From Arthrobacter subterraneus (GTDB lineage: Bacteria > Actinomycetota > Actinomycetes > Actinomycetales > Micrococcaceae), in NCBI RefSeq assembly GCF_900099735.1, contig NZ_FNDT01000001.1, positions 62,001 through 126,000 on the forward strand: a DNA stretch of 64,000 nucleotides, written 5' to 3'. Both the position numbers and the translations under genes were made by a program. The notes under the pieces are model-generated. The model was not told the origin of the DNA. It searched no databases and saw only the letters and a list, made by a program, of their open reading frames with translations. Shown piece after piece: positions 36,681 to 45,148 of the stretch (positions within the stretch are counted from its first letter, which is position 1; every line of letters begins with the position of its first letter).

Positions 36681-37117
36681 GGTCCTACCCCATCATCTGC
36701 CTCTGACAGTCCCGCCGGGGAGAAGGAATTACCCGCGGTCCCAGCCGCCAGTGCCGCGCGGATACGCTGCAGGTCCCGCTGCTGGGCAGGATTCGGGTTC
36801 CACCGGGAGACGCGGAGGTCGACGCGCGTGCCGTCGGCGCCCGCGGAACGACCGGCGGTTCGCAGGGCGGTTGACTCCTCGCGGTAGTGCCCGACGGCGG
36901 TGGACTCAAGTCCCTGCGGCAGCCTGCCGTCCGCGCGAAGCACACGCCACCACGGCACGTCCGCGCTTCCTTTGGACATCACCGCGCCCACCTGGCGTGG
37001 ACCGCCCCGCTCGAGAATTTCAGCGATGTCGCCGTACGTGAGCACCTTTCCCGCCGGAATGAGGTTGACGATGCTCAGGACCGCCTCCTCATAGTCCAGA
37101 ACCCGCTCGCGCACCAC
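36677..37117 (-). CDS. Alkyltransferase-like protein (ATL, MGMT family)
   Basis: The 146-residue protein has the MGMT DNA-binding fold (IPAGKVLTYGDIAEILERGGPRQVGAVMSKG, in part) but the alkyl-acceptor motif PCHR reads PWWRV (near residue 55). The protein therefore cannot accept alkyl groups and belongs to the ATL proteins, which bind O6-alkylguanine and channel it to other repair routes. The C-terminal half has R/A-rich helices. It starts at tandem GTG codons (37117). Its stop overlaps the adnA ATG (ATGA), so it is the first gene of an ATL-adnA-adnB operon. Rv3204 is a similar protein near adnAB in M. tuberculosis. Confidence 0.88.
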   Translation of the reverse strand: MVRERVLDYEEAVLSIVNLIPAGKVLTYGDIAEILERGGPRQVGAVMSKGSADVPWWRVLRADGRLPQGLESTAVGHYREESTALRTAGRSAGADGTRVDLRVSRWNPNPAQQRDLQRIRAALAAGTAGNSFSPAGLSEADDGVGP

Positions 37118-37207
37118 CCAAGACTAGCGAAGGGAACCCGGCCGCCGCGCCGCGCCCGGATCCGGCAATAGGGAAAAATGTCACAGCCGGCCGATAGCGT
37201 CCTGACC

Positions 37208-37894
37208 ATGAACAGCTGGCACATGCATCCCAGGGCAGCCTTTGATCTCGAGACAACGGGCCGGGACCCGCTCACCGCACGGATTGTCACCGCCTCCATC
37301 ATCCTGGTTGACGGTCGCGGTGGAATTCTGGAACATCACGAGTGGCTTGCTGACCCGGGGGTGGACATCCCCGCGGAAGCAACGGCTGTCCACGGAATTG
37401 CGACCGGCACCGCCAGGACGCACGGTGCCCCTGCGGCACAGGTGGTGCACCAGATCGCCGGGGTTCTCGGCGGGTACTTCCGCGGAAAGATCCCTGTACT
37501 GGCTTTCAACGCCCGTTATGATTTCACAGTCCTCGCACAGGAGGGCCTCCGGCACGGCGTGCTCACTCCCAACCCATTTCCCGTTCTCGATCCCTATGTG
37601 ATGGACAAGCACGCGGACCGGTACCGTCCGGGAAAGCGCACGCTTACTGCCATGTGCGGGCACTACGGCGTTCTCCTGGAGAATGCGCACACTTCCGCCG
37701 CGGACGTGATGGCAACCCTCGGAGTCGCTGCAGTGCTGGCCGAGCGGTTTCAGCAGCTCCGCCGTCCGGCACCTGAGCTGCACGAACATCAGGTGACCTG
37801 GGCCCTTCGCCAGGCTCAGAGCTTTGAGGCGTACCTCCGCCGCCAGGACCCCGACGCGGTAGTGGAAGGCAGCTGGCCCGCAATCGCTTCCTGA
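37208..37894 (+). CDS. DEDDh 3'-5' exonuclease (DnaQ-like)
   Basis: From the ATG at 37208 the product has 228 residues. ExoI is AAFDLETTGRDP near residue 10 with the first Asp and Glu. ExoII is VLAFNARYDF near 98. ExoIII is AHTSAADVMAT near 162 with the His and final Asp of the DEDDh type. It lacks polymerase-binding or other fused domains. It may proofread or trim DNA or RNA ends. It is divergent from the ATL-adnAB operon, so a repair role is plausible. TAGCGT ends 7 bases before this ATG (leaderless type). An in-frame ATG at 37178 preceded by AGGGA is the alternative start. Confidence 0.88.
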   Translation: MNSWHMHPRAAFDLETTGRDPLTARIVTASIILVDGRGGILEHHEWLADPGVDIPAEATAVHGIATGTARTHGAPAAQVVHQIAGVLGGYFRGKIPVLAFNARYDFTVLAQEGLRHGVLTPNPFPVLDPYVMDKHADRYRPGKRTLTAMCGHYGVLLENAHTSAADVMATLGVAAVLAERFQQLRRPAPELHEHQVTWALRQAQSFEAYLRRQDPDAVVEGSWPAIAS

Positions 37895-37954
37895 TGTGCG
37901 GCCGGGATCATCCATCAGTCCGAAAAGCAGCGGCAGCCACCCCTCGGAATCGCA

Positions 37955-38203
37955 GATTCTTCGACACAGGGGCCTGAAAGGGCCGAGCCAGGGCCCTGTA
38001 CGTGATTCCGGGCACTAAACTTCAGTCGAATCTTTCGCCCGTGCCACACTTAATGGGCATCATGACGCGCCCGTCGCACCGGTTTCCCGGGCGGCTGGGA
38101 CCCACGGATATCCCGGGCAGCGCGTCCAAAGATACTTCTTTCCTGCTCGCCTGAGCAGCGGAGTTCGCAGAGATCCTGCAACCCCGGACAGCCTGAGGAC
38201 CAA
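37955..38203 (+). promoter_or_regulatory. Candidate structured leader upstream of metNIQ
   Basis: The roughly 309-bp gap before metN holds nested inverted repeats. An outer GATTC-tt-CGAC (about 37955-37965) pairs with GTCGAATC (about 38024-38031). It encloses ACAGGGGCC (37966-37974) facing GGGCCCTGT (37991-37999, one mismatch). A TTAATG hexamer at 38050-38055 may be a -10 element. I find no SAM-I core (no GGCAACC or TGAAACC module). A GAGGA site lies just before the metN ATG. The function is not established. Confidence 0.35.
38062..38154 (+). promoter_or_regulatory. Possible leaderless upstream ORF (30 codons) before metN
   Basis: An open frame from the ATG at 38062 encodes MTRPSHRFPGRLGPTDIPGS followed by ten more residues, ending with TGA at 38152-38154. 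A second ATG nine bases upstream is in frame. TTAATG ends 6 bases before the ATG at 38062, fitting leaderless transcription. It contains no Cys and no internal Met run, so a classical attenuator is not obvious. It is 49 bp from metN. Confidence 0.3.
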
Positions 38204-39184
38204 ATGATCACAGTCACGAACCTGCGCAAGACCTACCGTCAGGGTGAACGTACCGTCACAGCCCTCGACGACGTCACCCTTTCGGTACCCAAGGGGTCGA
38301 TCCACGGCATTGTCGGGCACTCCGGCGCCGGCAAGTCCACCCTTGTCCGCTGCCTCACCCTCCTGGACCGTCCCACCTCGGGCGCCGTCGTCATCGACGG
38401 CCGGGAGCTGACCGCCGTTCGGGACTCGGAGGTGCGCACTGCGCGGCGCCGCATCGGCATGGTGTTCCAGCACGCCAATCTCATGGACTCACGCACGGCA
38501 GCGCAGAACGTTGCGCATCCGCTCGAACTGGTGAAGACCCCGAAGACTGACGTCAACCGCAAGGTGGCAGAGCTGCTCTCGCTGGTGGGCCTGACCGAAT
38601 TCGCCGATGCCTACCCTTCGCAGCTCTCCGGCGGACAGAAACAGCGGGTAGGCATCGCGCGGGCTCTGGCATCCGATCCCGATGTACTCCTATGCGATGA
38701 ACCGACGTCAGCATTGGACCCCGCCACCACCGAAGACATTCTCACCCTCATCCGCAGCCTCACGCATACGCTGAATCTGACGGTCCTGGTCATCACCCAC
38801 GAAATGCACGTCGTGAAGCGCATCTGCGACTCCGTGTCCCTGCTGGAGCGCGGCCGGATCATTGAACACGGACCCCTCCGCGAGGTGGTCAGCCAGCGGG
38901 GTGGATCCCTCGGGAGATCGCTGATGCCGCTGCCCGCCGGCACCGTCGGCGAGGGTCTGCCCGAGCTGGAACTGCTCCTGGTCGGAGATACCGCGTCAGC
39001 GCCCGTCCTGTCCGAGCTGACCCGTCGCTTCGATGCCAACGTCAACGTGATTGCCGGAACCGTCGAGACTCTCGGCGGGTCACGGTTCGGCCGGCTCCGT
39101 GTCGAAGTCGATTCCCCCCGTCCGCTGAGTGAAATCACCGCCTACCTTGAAGGCGCCGGCGTCCATGTGGAGGTGGCAGCATGA
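38204..39184 (+). CDS. metN: Methionine ABC transporter ATP-binding protein MetN
   Basis: The 326-residue ATPase powers D/L-methionine uptake. It has Walker A GHSGAGKST (near residue 38), Q-loop VFQHANLMDSRTA, signature LSGGQKQRVGIARAL (near 140), Walker B VLLCDEPTSALD (near 161) and the switch His (VITHEMH). The C-terminal 85 residues are a NIL (ACT-like) domain that senses methionine and inhibits the transporter (LVGDTASAPVLSELTRRFDANVNVIAG). It overlaps metI as ATGA and is followed by metQ. Confidence 0.96.
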   Translation: MITVTNLRKTYRQGERTVTALDDVTLSVPKGSIHGIVGHSGAGKSTLVRCLTLLDRPTSGAVVIDGRELTAVRDSEVRTARRRIGMVFQHANLMDSRTAAQNVAHPLELVKTPKTDVNRKVAELLSLVGLTEFADAYPSQLSGGQKQRVGIARALASDPDVLLCDEPTSALDPATTEDILTLIRSLTHTLNLTVLVITHEMHVVKRICDSVSLLERGRIIEHGPLREVVSQRGGSLGRSLMPLPAGTVGEGLPELELLLVGDTASAPVLSELTRRFDANVNVIAGTVETLGGSRFGRLRVEVDSPRPLSEITAYLEGAGVHVEVAA

Positions 39185-39936
39185 GCCTGTTCGACGACCT
39201 GTTCCAGAATCCCGGAATCACCGAGGCCCTGCCTGAGGAGTTCCTCGCAACCCTTCAGATGATCGGGATATCGGGTTTCTTCACCCTGCTGGTCGGTCTC
39301 CCGCTGGGGATCTTCCTCCATGCCAGCAGCCCGGGCGGGCTGCGGCCGATGCCTGTCACCAACCGGATCGTGAGCGACGTCGTCGTGAATATCACGAGAT
39401 CCATCCCCTTCGCCATCCTCATGGTGTCGCTGATCCCACTCGCCCGCCTGCTGACCGGTTCATCGATCGGGCCCGTGGCCGCCTCGGTTTCGCTCAGCAT
39501 CGGTGCCATCCCCTTTTTCGCCCGCCTCGTGGAGACGAGCCTGCGTGATGTCTCATCAGGCAAGATCGATGCTGCCCTGGTCATGGGTTCAACCCGGCTG
39601 CAGGTCATCACCAAGGTCCTGATCCCGGAGGCACTGCCTTCCCTCATCTCAGCCTTCACCACCACGCTCGTCACCCTCGTGGGCTATTCGGCAATGGCCG
39701 GAATCATCGGCGGCGGCGGACTGGGCAGGCTCGCCTACAACTACGGCCTGCAGCGGTTCGACACCATGGTCATGGTGGTGATCATCGTGATCATCGTCGC
39801 CATCGTGCAGGTCATCCAGATCGTCGGCGACCGGCTCGCACAGCGTGTGGACCACCGCACTGCCGCCACCGCGGGAGCCGGCCGCAGCAGGCGCGTCCGT
39901 CGGCAGGCAGCAGCGAACGACGTCGTCGGCGTCTAA
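39181..39936 (+). CDS. metI: Methionine ABC transporter permease MetI
   Basis: The 251-residue protein has five or so transmembrane helices and the MetI permease coupling motif (DAALVMGSTRLQVITKVLIP near residue 120, followed by EALPSL). The helix after it reads TTLVTLVGYSAMAGIIGGGG, typical of the family. The C-terminus ends in an Arg-rich tail. It overlaps the metN stop by 4 bases. A 116-bp gap separates it from metQ. Confidence 0.95.
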   Translation: MSLFDDLFQNPGITEALPEEFLATLQMIGISGFFTLLVGLPLGIFLHASSPGGLRPMPVTNRIVSDVVVNITRSIPFAILMVSLIPLARLLTGSSIGPVAASVSLSIGAIPFFARLVETSLRDVSSGKIDAALVMGSTRLQVITKVLIPEALPSLISAFTTTLVTLVGYSAMAGIIGGGGLGRLAYNYGLQRFDTMVMVVIIVIIVAIVQVIQIVGDRLAQRVDHRTAATAGAGRSRRVRRQAAANDVVGV

Positions 39937-40052
39937 AAATTCTTCCCCCGCCTTCAGTCGGGGCCACAACAGCCGGTAGCAGCCAGCTGTCACTTCCCCG
40001 GTGCCCCTGATCCGTTCAGGGCCCGGTTCTACGAAAGGAACGCACGATTTCC

Positions 40053-40895
40053 ATGCGTAAGCAGTTCTCGCTGGCAGCAGCCGGCCTGGCCACTCTTCTC
40101 ACCCTCTCCGCCTGCGGGGCAGGCGACAGCGCTCCCGCCGCCGTCGAGACCCTCGATCCGGCGAGCCCCGCAACGGTTTCCGTGGGTGCCAGCCCCGTGC
40201 CCCACGCACAGATTCTGGAGTTTGTCCGCGACAACCTCACCGAGGGCACCGGGATTGAGCTCGAGATCCAGGAGTTCGACGATTACACCACCCCCAATAT
40301 CGCGCTGAGCGAGGGCGACCTGGACGCCAACTACTTCCAGCACCTGCCCTACTTCGAGAGCCAGGTCGAGAACCAGGGGTACGAATTCGCCCACGGTGAG
40401 GGCGTGCACATCGAGCCCTACGCAGCCTTCTCGGAGAAGCACGACGACGCCTCGGCCATCCCCGAGGGCGGTCGCGTGGCGATCACCAACGACCCGTCGA
40501 ACCAGGCGCGTGCGCTCACCCTCCTGCAGGAAGCAGGCCTGCTCGAGAACATCGAAGCGGACGCTTCGGTGCTGTCCCTGACCGATGAGCAGAACCCGTT
40601 GGGTCTTGAGTTCGTCGAGAACCAGCCGGAGCTGCTGCTCAATGATCTGCAGGACCCCACGGTGGACCTAGCGATCATCAATGGCAACTACATCCTCGAC
40701 GCCGGTCTCAGCACGGACGATGCCCTGGTGGTTGAGTCCGTCGAGGGCAACCCGTACGCCAACTTCCTCGCCTGGAACACCTCGTCCGAGGGTGATGCAC
40801 GCATCGCCAAGCTCGAGGAACTGCTGCACTCCCCTGAGGTCAAGCAGTACATCGAGGAGACCTGGCCCAACGGCGACGTCTCCCCCGCGTTCTAG
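40053..40895 (+). CDS. metQ: Methionine-binding lipoprotein MetQ (NlpA family)
   Basis: This 280-residue substrate-binding lipoprotein has the lipobox LTLSAC (Cys about residue 22). Family stretches are SVGASPVPHAQILEFV near residue 46, EFDDYTTPNIALSEGDLDAN near 73, YFQHLPYFES, AIPEGGRVAITNDPSNQARA near 138 to 158, and LAIINGNYILDAGL near 208. It collects methionine outside the membrane for MetNI. AAAGGA lies about 13 bases before the ATG, a long spacing. Two short tandem repeats and a strong hairpin follow the stop. Confidence 0.94.
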   Translation: MRKQFSLAAAGLATLLTLSACGAGDSAPAAVETLDPASPATVSVGASPVPHAQILEFVRDNLTEGTGIELEIQEFDDYTTPNIALSEGDLDANYFQHLPYFESQVENQGYEFAHGEGVHIEPYAAFSEKHDDASAIPEGGRVAITNDPSNQARALTLLQEAGLLENIEADASVLSLTDEQNPLGLEFVENQPELLLNDLQDPTVDLAIINGNYILDAGLSTDDALVVESVEGNPYANFLAWNTSSEGDARIAKLEELLHSPEVKQYIEETWPNGDVSPAF

Positions 40896-40899
40896 GACC

Positions 40900-40953
40900 G
40901 GCGGACTCCGAAGAAACCGCGGCGGACCACGAGAAACCGCGGACGCAGACCGC
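40900..40953. repeat. About 21-bp tandem repeat after metQ
   Basis: GGCGGACTCCGAAGAAACCG at 40900-40919 (plus C) is followed by GGCGGACCACGAGAAACCGC at 40921-40940 and a truncated GGACGCAGACCGC. The array starts 5 bp after the metQ stop and precedes the terminator hairpin. Confidence 0.8.
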
Positions 40954-40962
40954 ACTCACACC

Positions 40963-41001
40963 GGAACGGCCGGCAGACCCACGGGTCCTGCCGGCCGTTC
41001 C
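40963..41001. terminator. Bidirectional hairpin terminator between metQ and hemL
   Basis: A perfect 14-bp stem (GGAACGGCCGGCAG at 40963-40976, complement at 40988-41001) has an 11-base loop that can itself pair partly. It lies between two convergent genes, so it can serve both. The tail on the plus strand is TGTGTTCCC. Confidence 0.8.
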
Positions 41002-41030
41002 TGTGTTCCCGGTAGAACCCGAAGGAACGC

Positions 41031-42353
41031 TCAGACGCCCGGTGGCGTTGCCCCCGCCGATGCAGCGGCCCGCGCGGCGGCAGGCAGCGCGGCCAGGATG
41101 TGTTCCATCGCGGCGTCGTCGTGCGCGGAGGAAAGGAACCACGCTTCGAAGACCGACGGCGGCAGATAGACACCCGAGTCCAGCATCGAGTGGAAGAAGG
41201 GCGCATAGCGGAACGTTTCCTGTGCCTGGGCATCCGCGTAGTTCGAAACGCCCCGTTCGGAGGTTCCGAAGGCGATGCTGAAGAGGTTCCCGGCGCGCTG
41301 AACGGAATGATCGACGCCCGCCCGGTCCAATTCCTCCGACACCGCTGCAGAGAGCTCCAGCGAACGCGCATCGATGAAGCGGTACACCTCGTCCGTGGCA
41401 TGGGTCAGCTGGGCCACGCCCGCCGCCATGGCCAGCGGATTACCGGAGAGCGTGCCCGCCTGGTAGACGGGGCCCAGCGGCGCCAGATACTCCATGACGT
41501 CCGCCCGTCCGCCGAGCGCAGCTGCGGGAAGACCGCCGCCGATCACCTTGCCGAAGGTCAGCAGGTCCGGCGCCCAGCCTTCACCCTTACCGGTCAGTCC
41601 CCAGTAACCGCCCGGACCCACCCGGAACCCGGTCAGCACCTCGTCCACGATCAGCAGCGCGCCGTGGTCCGAGGTGATCCGGGACAGCCCCGCGTTGAAT
41701 CCTGGGGCGGGCTCCACCACCCCCATATTCGCGGGAGCTGCTTCGGTGATGACCGCCGCGATCGAGGAGCCGTGCTCGGCGAAGGCCGCTTCCACTGCCT
41801 CAAGATCGTTGTACGGGAGCACCAGGGTTTCTGCGGCCGTGGCGTCGGTGACGCCGGCGGAACCGGGCAGGGCGAGCGTCGCCACGCCTGACCCGGCGGC
41901 GGCGAGCAGTCCGTCGAGGTGCCCGTGGTAGCAGCCTGCGAACTTCACAATCAGGTTCCGGCCCGTGTAGCCGCGGGCAAGGCGCACCGCCGTCATGGTC
42001 GCCTCGGTGCCGGTGGAAACCATCCGAAGGCGTTCGACGGCGGAAACCCGGTCCTGCACCAGCTGCGCCAGTTCCGCTTCAGCCGGGGTGGACGCTCCGA
42101 AGGAGAGACCGCGATCGGCTGCCTGGTGCACGGCATCGAGAACCGCCGGATGTGCGTGTCCCAGCAGTGCCGGCCCCCACGAGCACACTAGGTCGACGTA
42201 CCGGCGTCCGTCGGCGTCGGTCACATACGGTCCCTGCGCCGAAACCACGAACCGGGGAGTGCCGCCCACGGAGCCGAAGGCCCGTACCGGCGAATTGACG
42301 CCGCCGGGCATGAGGGTCTGTGCGCGGGCAAAAAGGTCCTCGGACCGTGTCAT
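41031..42353 (-). CDS. hemL: Glutamate-1-semialdehyde 2,1-aminomutase
   Basis: This 440-residue PLP enzyme converts glutamate-1-semialdehyde to 5-aminolevulinate, the second step of haem synthesis from glutamyl-tRNA. Indicative stretches are [18 protein letters not shown] near residue 14, FKxAGCYHGH-type [20 protein letters not shown] near 137 to 156, [18 protein letters not shown] near 236, and the PLP lysine in [20 protein letters not shown] near 259 to 278. It is the last gene of the minus-strand haem operon. Its ATG follows the hemB stop with no spacer (TAAATG). Confidence 0.96.
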   Translation of the reverse strand: MTRSEDLFARAQTLMPGGVNSPVRAFGSVGGTPRFVVSAQGPYVTDADGRRYVDLVCSWGPALLGHAHPAVLDAVHQAADRGLSFGASTPAEAELAQLVQDRVSAVERLRMVSTGTEATMTAVRLARGYTGRNLIVKFAGCYHGHLDGLLAAAGSGVATLALPGSAGVTDATAAETLVLPYNDLEAVEAAFAEHGSSIAAVITEAAPANMGVVEPAPGFNAGLSRITSDHGALLIVDEVLTGFRVGPGGYWGLTGKGEGWAPDLLTFGKVIGGGLPAAALGGRADVMEYLAPLGPVYQAGTLSGNPLAMAAGVAQLTHATDEVYRFIDARSLELSAAVSEELDRAGVDHSVQRAGNLFSIAFGTSERGVSNYADAQAQETFRYAPFFHSMLDSGVYLPPSVFEAWFLSSAHDDAAMEHILAALPAAARAAASAGATPPGV

Positions 42354-43337
42354 TTAGTTGCTCTCCTTCAGCCAGGTGGCCAGTTCAGTTGCCCAGTACG
42401 TGAGGATGATCTGCGCACCGGCACGTTTGATACCCAGTACCGACTCCTCGATGGCACGGCGGCGGTCGATCCAGCCGTTCGCGGCGGCGGCCTCGATCAT
42501 GGCGTACTCCCCCGAGATCTGGTACGCGGCCACCGGGACAGGCGACATCGCGGCGACGTCCGCCACGATGTCGAGGTAGCTCATTGCCGGCTTGACCATT
42601 ACCAGATCCGCACCTTCCTCCAGATCCAGCTGGACCTCAAGGAGTGCTTCCCGGCGGTTGGCGGCGTCCATCTGGTAGGTCCGGCGGTCTCCGGTCAGCT
42701 GGGAGTCCACAGCCTCGCGGAAGGGTCCGTAGAACGCGGAGGCGTACTTCGCCGCGTAGGCCAGGACGGCGGTCTCCTGGTGGCCGGCGTCGTCCAGGGC
42801 TCGGCGGATCACCGCCACCTGGCCGTCCATCATGCCGGATGGACCGAGCATGTGGGCACCGGCGTCGGCCTGGGCCACGGCCATCTGCGCGTAAAGGCCC
42901 AGGGTGGCGTCATTGTCCACCGACCCGTCATCAGCCACCACGCCGCAGTGTCCGTGGTCGGTGAATTCGTCGAGGCACACATCGCTCATCACGACGAGCG
43001 CATCCCCCACTTCGGCGCGCACGTCCGCGATCGCCCGGTTGAGGACCCCGTCGGGATCGATTCCGGCGCTGCCGGTCGCGTCGCGGTGCGCAGGAATGCC
43101 GAACAGCATGATGCCGCCGACGCCCAGTTCAGCGGCTTCCGCTGCCGCCCGCCGCAGCGTATCCGTGCTGTGCTGGACGACTCCGGGCATCGAGCTGATG
43201 GACACCGGCTCGCTCAGTCCCTCACGGATGAACGCGGGCAGGATCAGCTCTGCGGCGTTGACCCGGTTCTCCGCGGTCAGCCTGCGGATCGCCGGAGTTG
43301 AGCGCAGCCGGCGGGGCCGGTGCTGGGGAAAGCTCAT
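42354..43337 (-). CDS. hemB: Porphobilinogen synthase (5-aminolevulinate dehydratase)
   Basis: The 327-residue enzyme condenses two 5-aminolevulinate molecules. The Schiff-base lysines are in [15 protein letters not shown] (near 195) and [13 protein letters not shown] (near 248). The metal-binding region reads [14 protein letters not shown] (near residue 120). Zinc enzymes have Cys at three positions here, and this protein keeps the first and last but has Asp in the middle, so its metal use may be mixed or Mg-dependent. It lies 3 bp after hemD and abuts hemL. Confidence 0.96.
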   Translation of the reverse strand: MSFPQHRPRRLRSTPAIRRLTAENRVNAAELILPAFIREGLSEPVSISSMPGVVQHSTDTLRRAAAEAAELGVGGIMLFGIPAHRDATGSAGIDPDGVLNRAIADVRAEVGDALVVMSDVCLDEFTDHGHCGVVADDGSVDNDATLGLYAQMAVAQADAGAHMLGPSGMMDGQVAVIRRALDDAGHQETAVLAYAAKYASAFYGPFREAVDSQLTGDRRTYQMDAANRREALLEVQLDLEEGADLVMVKPAMSYLDIVADVAAMSPVPVAAYQISGEYAMIEAAAANGWIDRRRAIEESVLGIKRAGAQIILTYWATELATWLKESN

Positions 43338-43340
43338 GTG

Positions 43341-44195
43341 TTAGTTCCTCTTCCGATGATTGACGACGGCGGTGCGCACCGCATCGGCGATGCCTGACGG
43401 GCTGGGGGACGCGGCCGTTGCGTCGATCCTCATCCCGAGTGCGGACGCTTCCCGCGCGGTCCGCCGCCCGATGGCGACAGTCGCTACGGACTCAGGCAGC
43501 GCTCCCATCATGGCATGCAGGCGGACCGCGATGCTGGGCGAGGTGACGACGACGGCGTCAACCCTCCCCTGCCGGATGGCCGCCGACAGTTCCTTCCGCC
43601 CGCACGTCCCTGCGGGTGTTCCGGGAACGTCCCCGCCTACCCGCCGCCCTGCGGCGGCGGGGTAGTCGACGGTCAGGTAGGCGGTGACGGCATCAACGGT
43701 CCACCCGTGTCCGGTCAGGCCGGTCTGAAGCGTGTCAGCGGCAAGGTCCGATTGCGGAAGGAAGGCCCGCGCGGGCCTTCCTTCCGTAATCGGAAGGCAG
43801 GCCAGCAGGCCCTCCGCCGACTGGTCCTCTGCAGGAGTGAGGTCAACTGCAAGGCCGAGTGCCTCAAGTGCGGCGCGGGTAGCGGATCCGACGGCGGCCA
43901 CCCTGGCGCTGCCCACCAACGACCTCAGGGACACGTTCCGGGCTTCGGCACGCTGTGCGAGGACCGCCACCGTGGTCACACTGGTGAGCACCAGCCAGTC
44001 GTAGGAGGACGCGGCGCCCAAGAACCGGTCCAGTTCCCGGGTATCCGCCGGCAGCTCCCAGTCAATCAGCGGCACCACCAGGGGGTTGGCCCCGCGGGCG
44101 GTCAGCACTGCCGCCGTCGCTGCCGCGCGCTCCGGACTCCGCAGCAGTGCAACGGTGATCCCGGAGAGGTCTCCGGCGGCCGCATCGGCAGTCAT
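43341..44195 (-). CDS. hemD: Uroporphyrinogen-III synthase
   Basis: This 284-residue protein has the two-lobed, weakly conserved HemD fold. Family-like segments are TVALLRSPERAAATAAVL near the start, YDWLVLTSVTTVAVLAQR near residue 64, RVAAVGSATRAALEALGL near 98, VDAVVVTSPSIAVRLHAMMG near 215 to 234 and VATVAIGRRTAREASALGM. It closes hydroxymethylbilane with inversion of ring D. The start overlaps the hemC stop as ATGA. Position between hemC and hemB supports the call, since HemD sequences diverge strongly. Confidence 0.92.
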   Translation of the reverse strand: MTADAAAGDLSGITVALLRSPERAAATAAVLTARGANPLVVPLIDWELPADTRELDRFLGAASSYDWLVLTSVTTVAVLAQRAEARNVSLRSLVGSARVAAVGSATRAALEALGLAVDLTPAEDQSAEGLLACLPITEGRPARAFLPQSDLAADTLQTGLTGHGWTVDAVTAYLTVDYPAAAGRRVGGDVPGTPAGTCGRKELSAAIRQGRVDAVVVTSPSIAVRLHAMMGALPESVATVAIGRRTAREASALGMRIDATAASPSPSGIADAVRTAVVNHRKRN

Positions 44196-45148
44196 GACGT
44201 GACTGCGAGCCCGGCTATCTCCGCTGCCCCGCCGGCAAGAAGCTCCTCGGCCAGCACAACACCAACCGACGCAGCACCGTCCACGGTGAGCTCCCTCGTC
44301 GTCTGCGTCCGCCGCAGCAGGGCACTTCCATCGGGGCTGCAGACCACCGCTTCGAGGGTCAGCAGGCCACCGTCGACGGTTGCAAGCGCACCGATGGGCG
44401 CGGTGCAGCCGGCTTCGAGCCGGCGCAGGACGGCCCGCTCGGCGGTGACCGCCAGCCGGGTGGGCGCGTGGTCATACCGGCGGAGTGCTTCGGCGAAAGG
44501 CGAGGATCCGGCGTCGGCGCTCCGACACTCCACAGCGAGTGCTCCCTGCCCCGGCGCAGGCAGCATGAAACTCGGTTCGAGGTACTCGGTGATCAGCTCC
44601 TGGCGGCCAAGGCGGGACAGGCCGGCCGCGGCGAGCACTACGGCGTCGAGGTCACCCGGTCCGCCCTCGACCAGTCCGGCCACGCGGGCCAGCCGGGTGT
44701 CGACGTTCCCGCGGATGTCGATGACTGACAGGTCCGGGCGTGCGGCCTTCAGTTGCGCTGCCCGGCGTGGCGACCCGGTGCCGACGCTGGCGCCGGCAGG
44801 CAGATCCGCGAGTTTCAGTCCGTCCCTGGCGCACAGGGCGTCCCGGATATCAGCCCGTTCCGGGATTGCCGCGACGGTCAGCCCGTCTGCGTCACCGGTC
44901 GGGAGGTCCTTCAGGGAATGGACCGCGACGTCGCAGGCGTTCTCGAGCAGGGCATCCCGGAGCGCGGCGACGAAGACGCCGGTTCCGCCGATCTGGGACA
45001 GGGACGCCCGGTTGACGTCTCCGGTGGTGCTGACCCGCACCAGCTCGTACCCCACTCCGCCCAGGCGGGCAAGCGACTCCGCGACCGTTGTGGTCTGGGT
45101 CAGCGCCAGTGCGCTGGCGCGGGTGCCGACGCGGACGGTCCCGCTCAT
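44192..45148 (-). CDS. hemC: Hydroxymethylbilane synthase (porphobilinogen deaminase)
   Basis: From the ATG at 45148 (MSGTVRVGTRAS) the product has 318 residues. It polymerises four porphobilinogens on a dipyrromethane cofactor. Marks are RVGTRASALALTQT, DVAVHSLKDLPTGDADG near residue 80, SVGTGSPRRAAQLKAARPDL near 122 to 142, VDTRLARV, and the cofactor cysteine in LEAGCTAPIGALA near 240. The open frame extends 31 codons further, inside hemH, without similarity. The chosen ATG overlaps the hemH stop by 4 bases. Confidence 0.96.
   Translation of the reverse strand: MSGTVRVGTRASALALTQTTTVAESLARLGGVGYELVRVSTTGDVNRASLSQIGGTGVFVAALRDALLENACDVAVHSLKDLPTGDADGLTVAAIPERADIRDALCARDGLKLADLPAGASVGTGSPRRAAQLKAARPDLSVIDIRGNVDTRLARVAGLVEGGPGDLDAVVLAAAGLSRLGRQELITEYLEPSFMLPAPGQGALAVECRSADAGSSPFAEALRRYDHAPTRLAVTAERAVLRRLEAGCTAPIGALATVDGGLLTLEAVVCSPDGSALLRRTQTTRELTVDGAASVGVVLAEELLAGGAAEIAGLAVTS

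Noticed and set aside
36677-37117. Active O6-methylguanine-DNA methyltransferase
   Set aside because: The acceptor cysteine of PCHR is replaced (PWWR), so it cannot act as a suicide methyltransferase.
37895-38203. SAM-I or SAM-IV riboswitch before metN
   Set aside because: The conserved core blocks are absent. Only unassigned inverted repeats are present.
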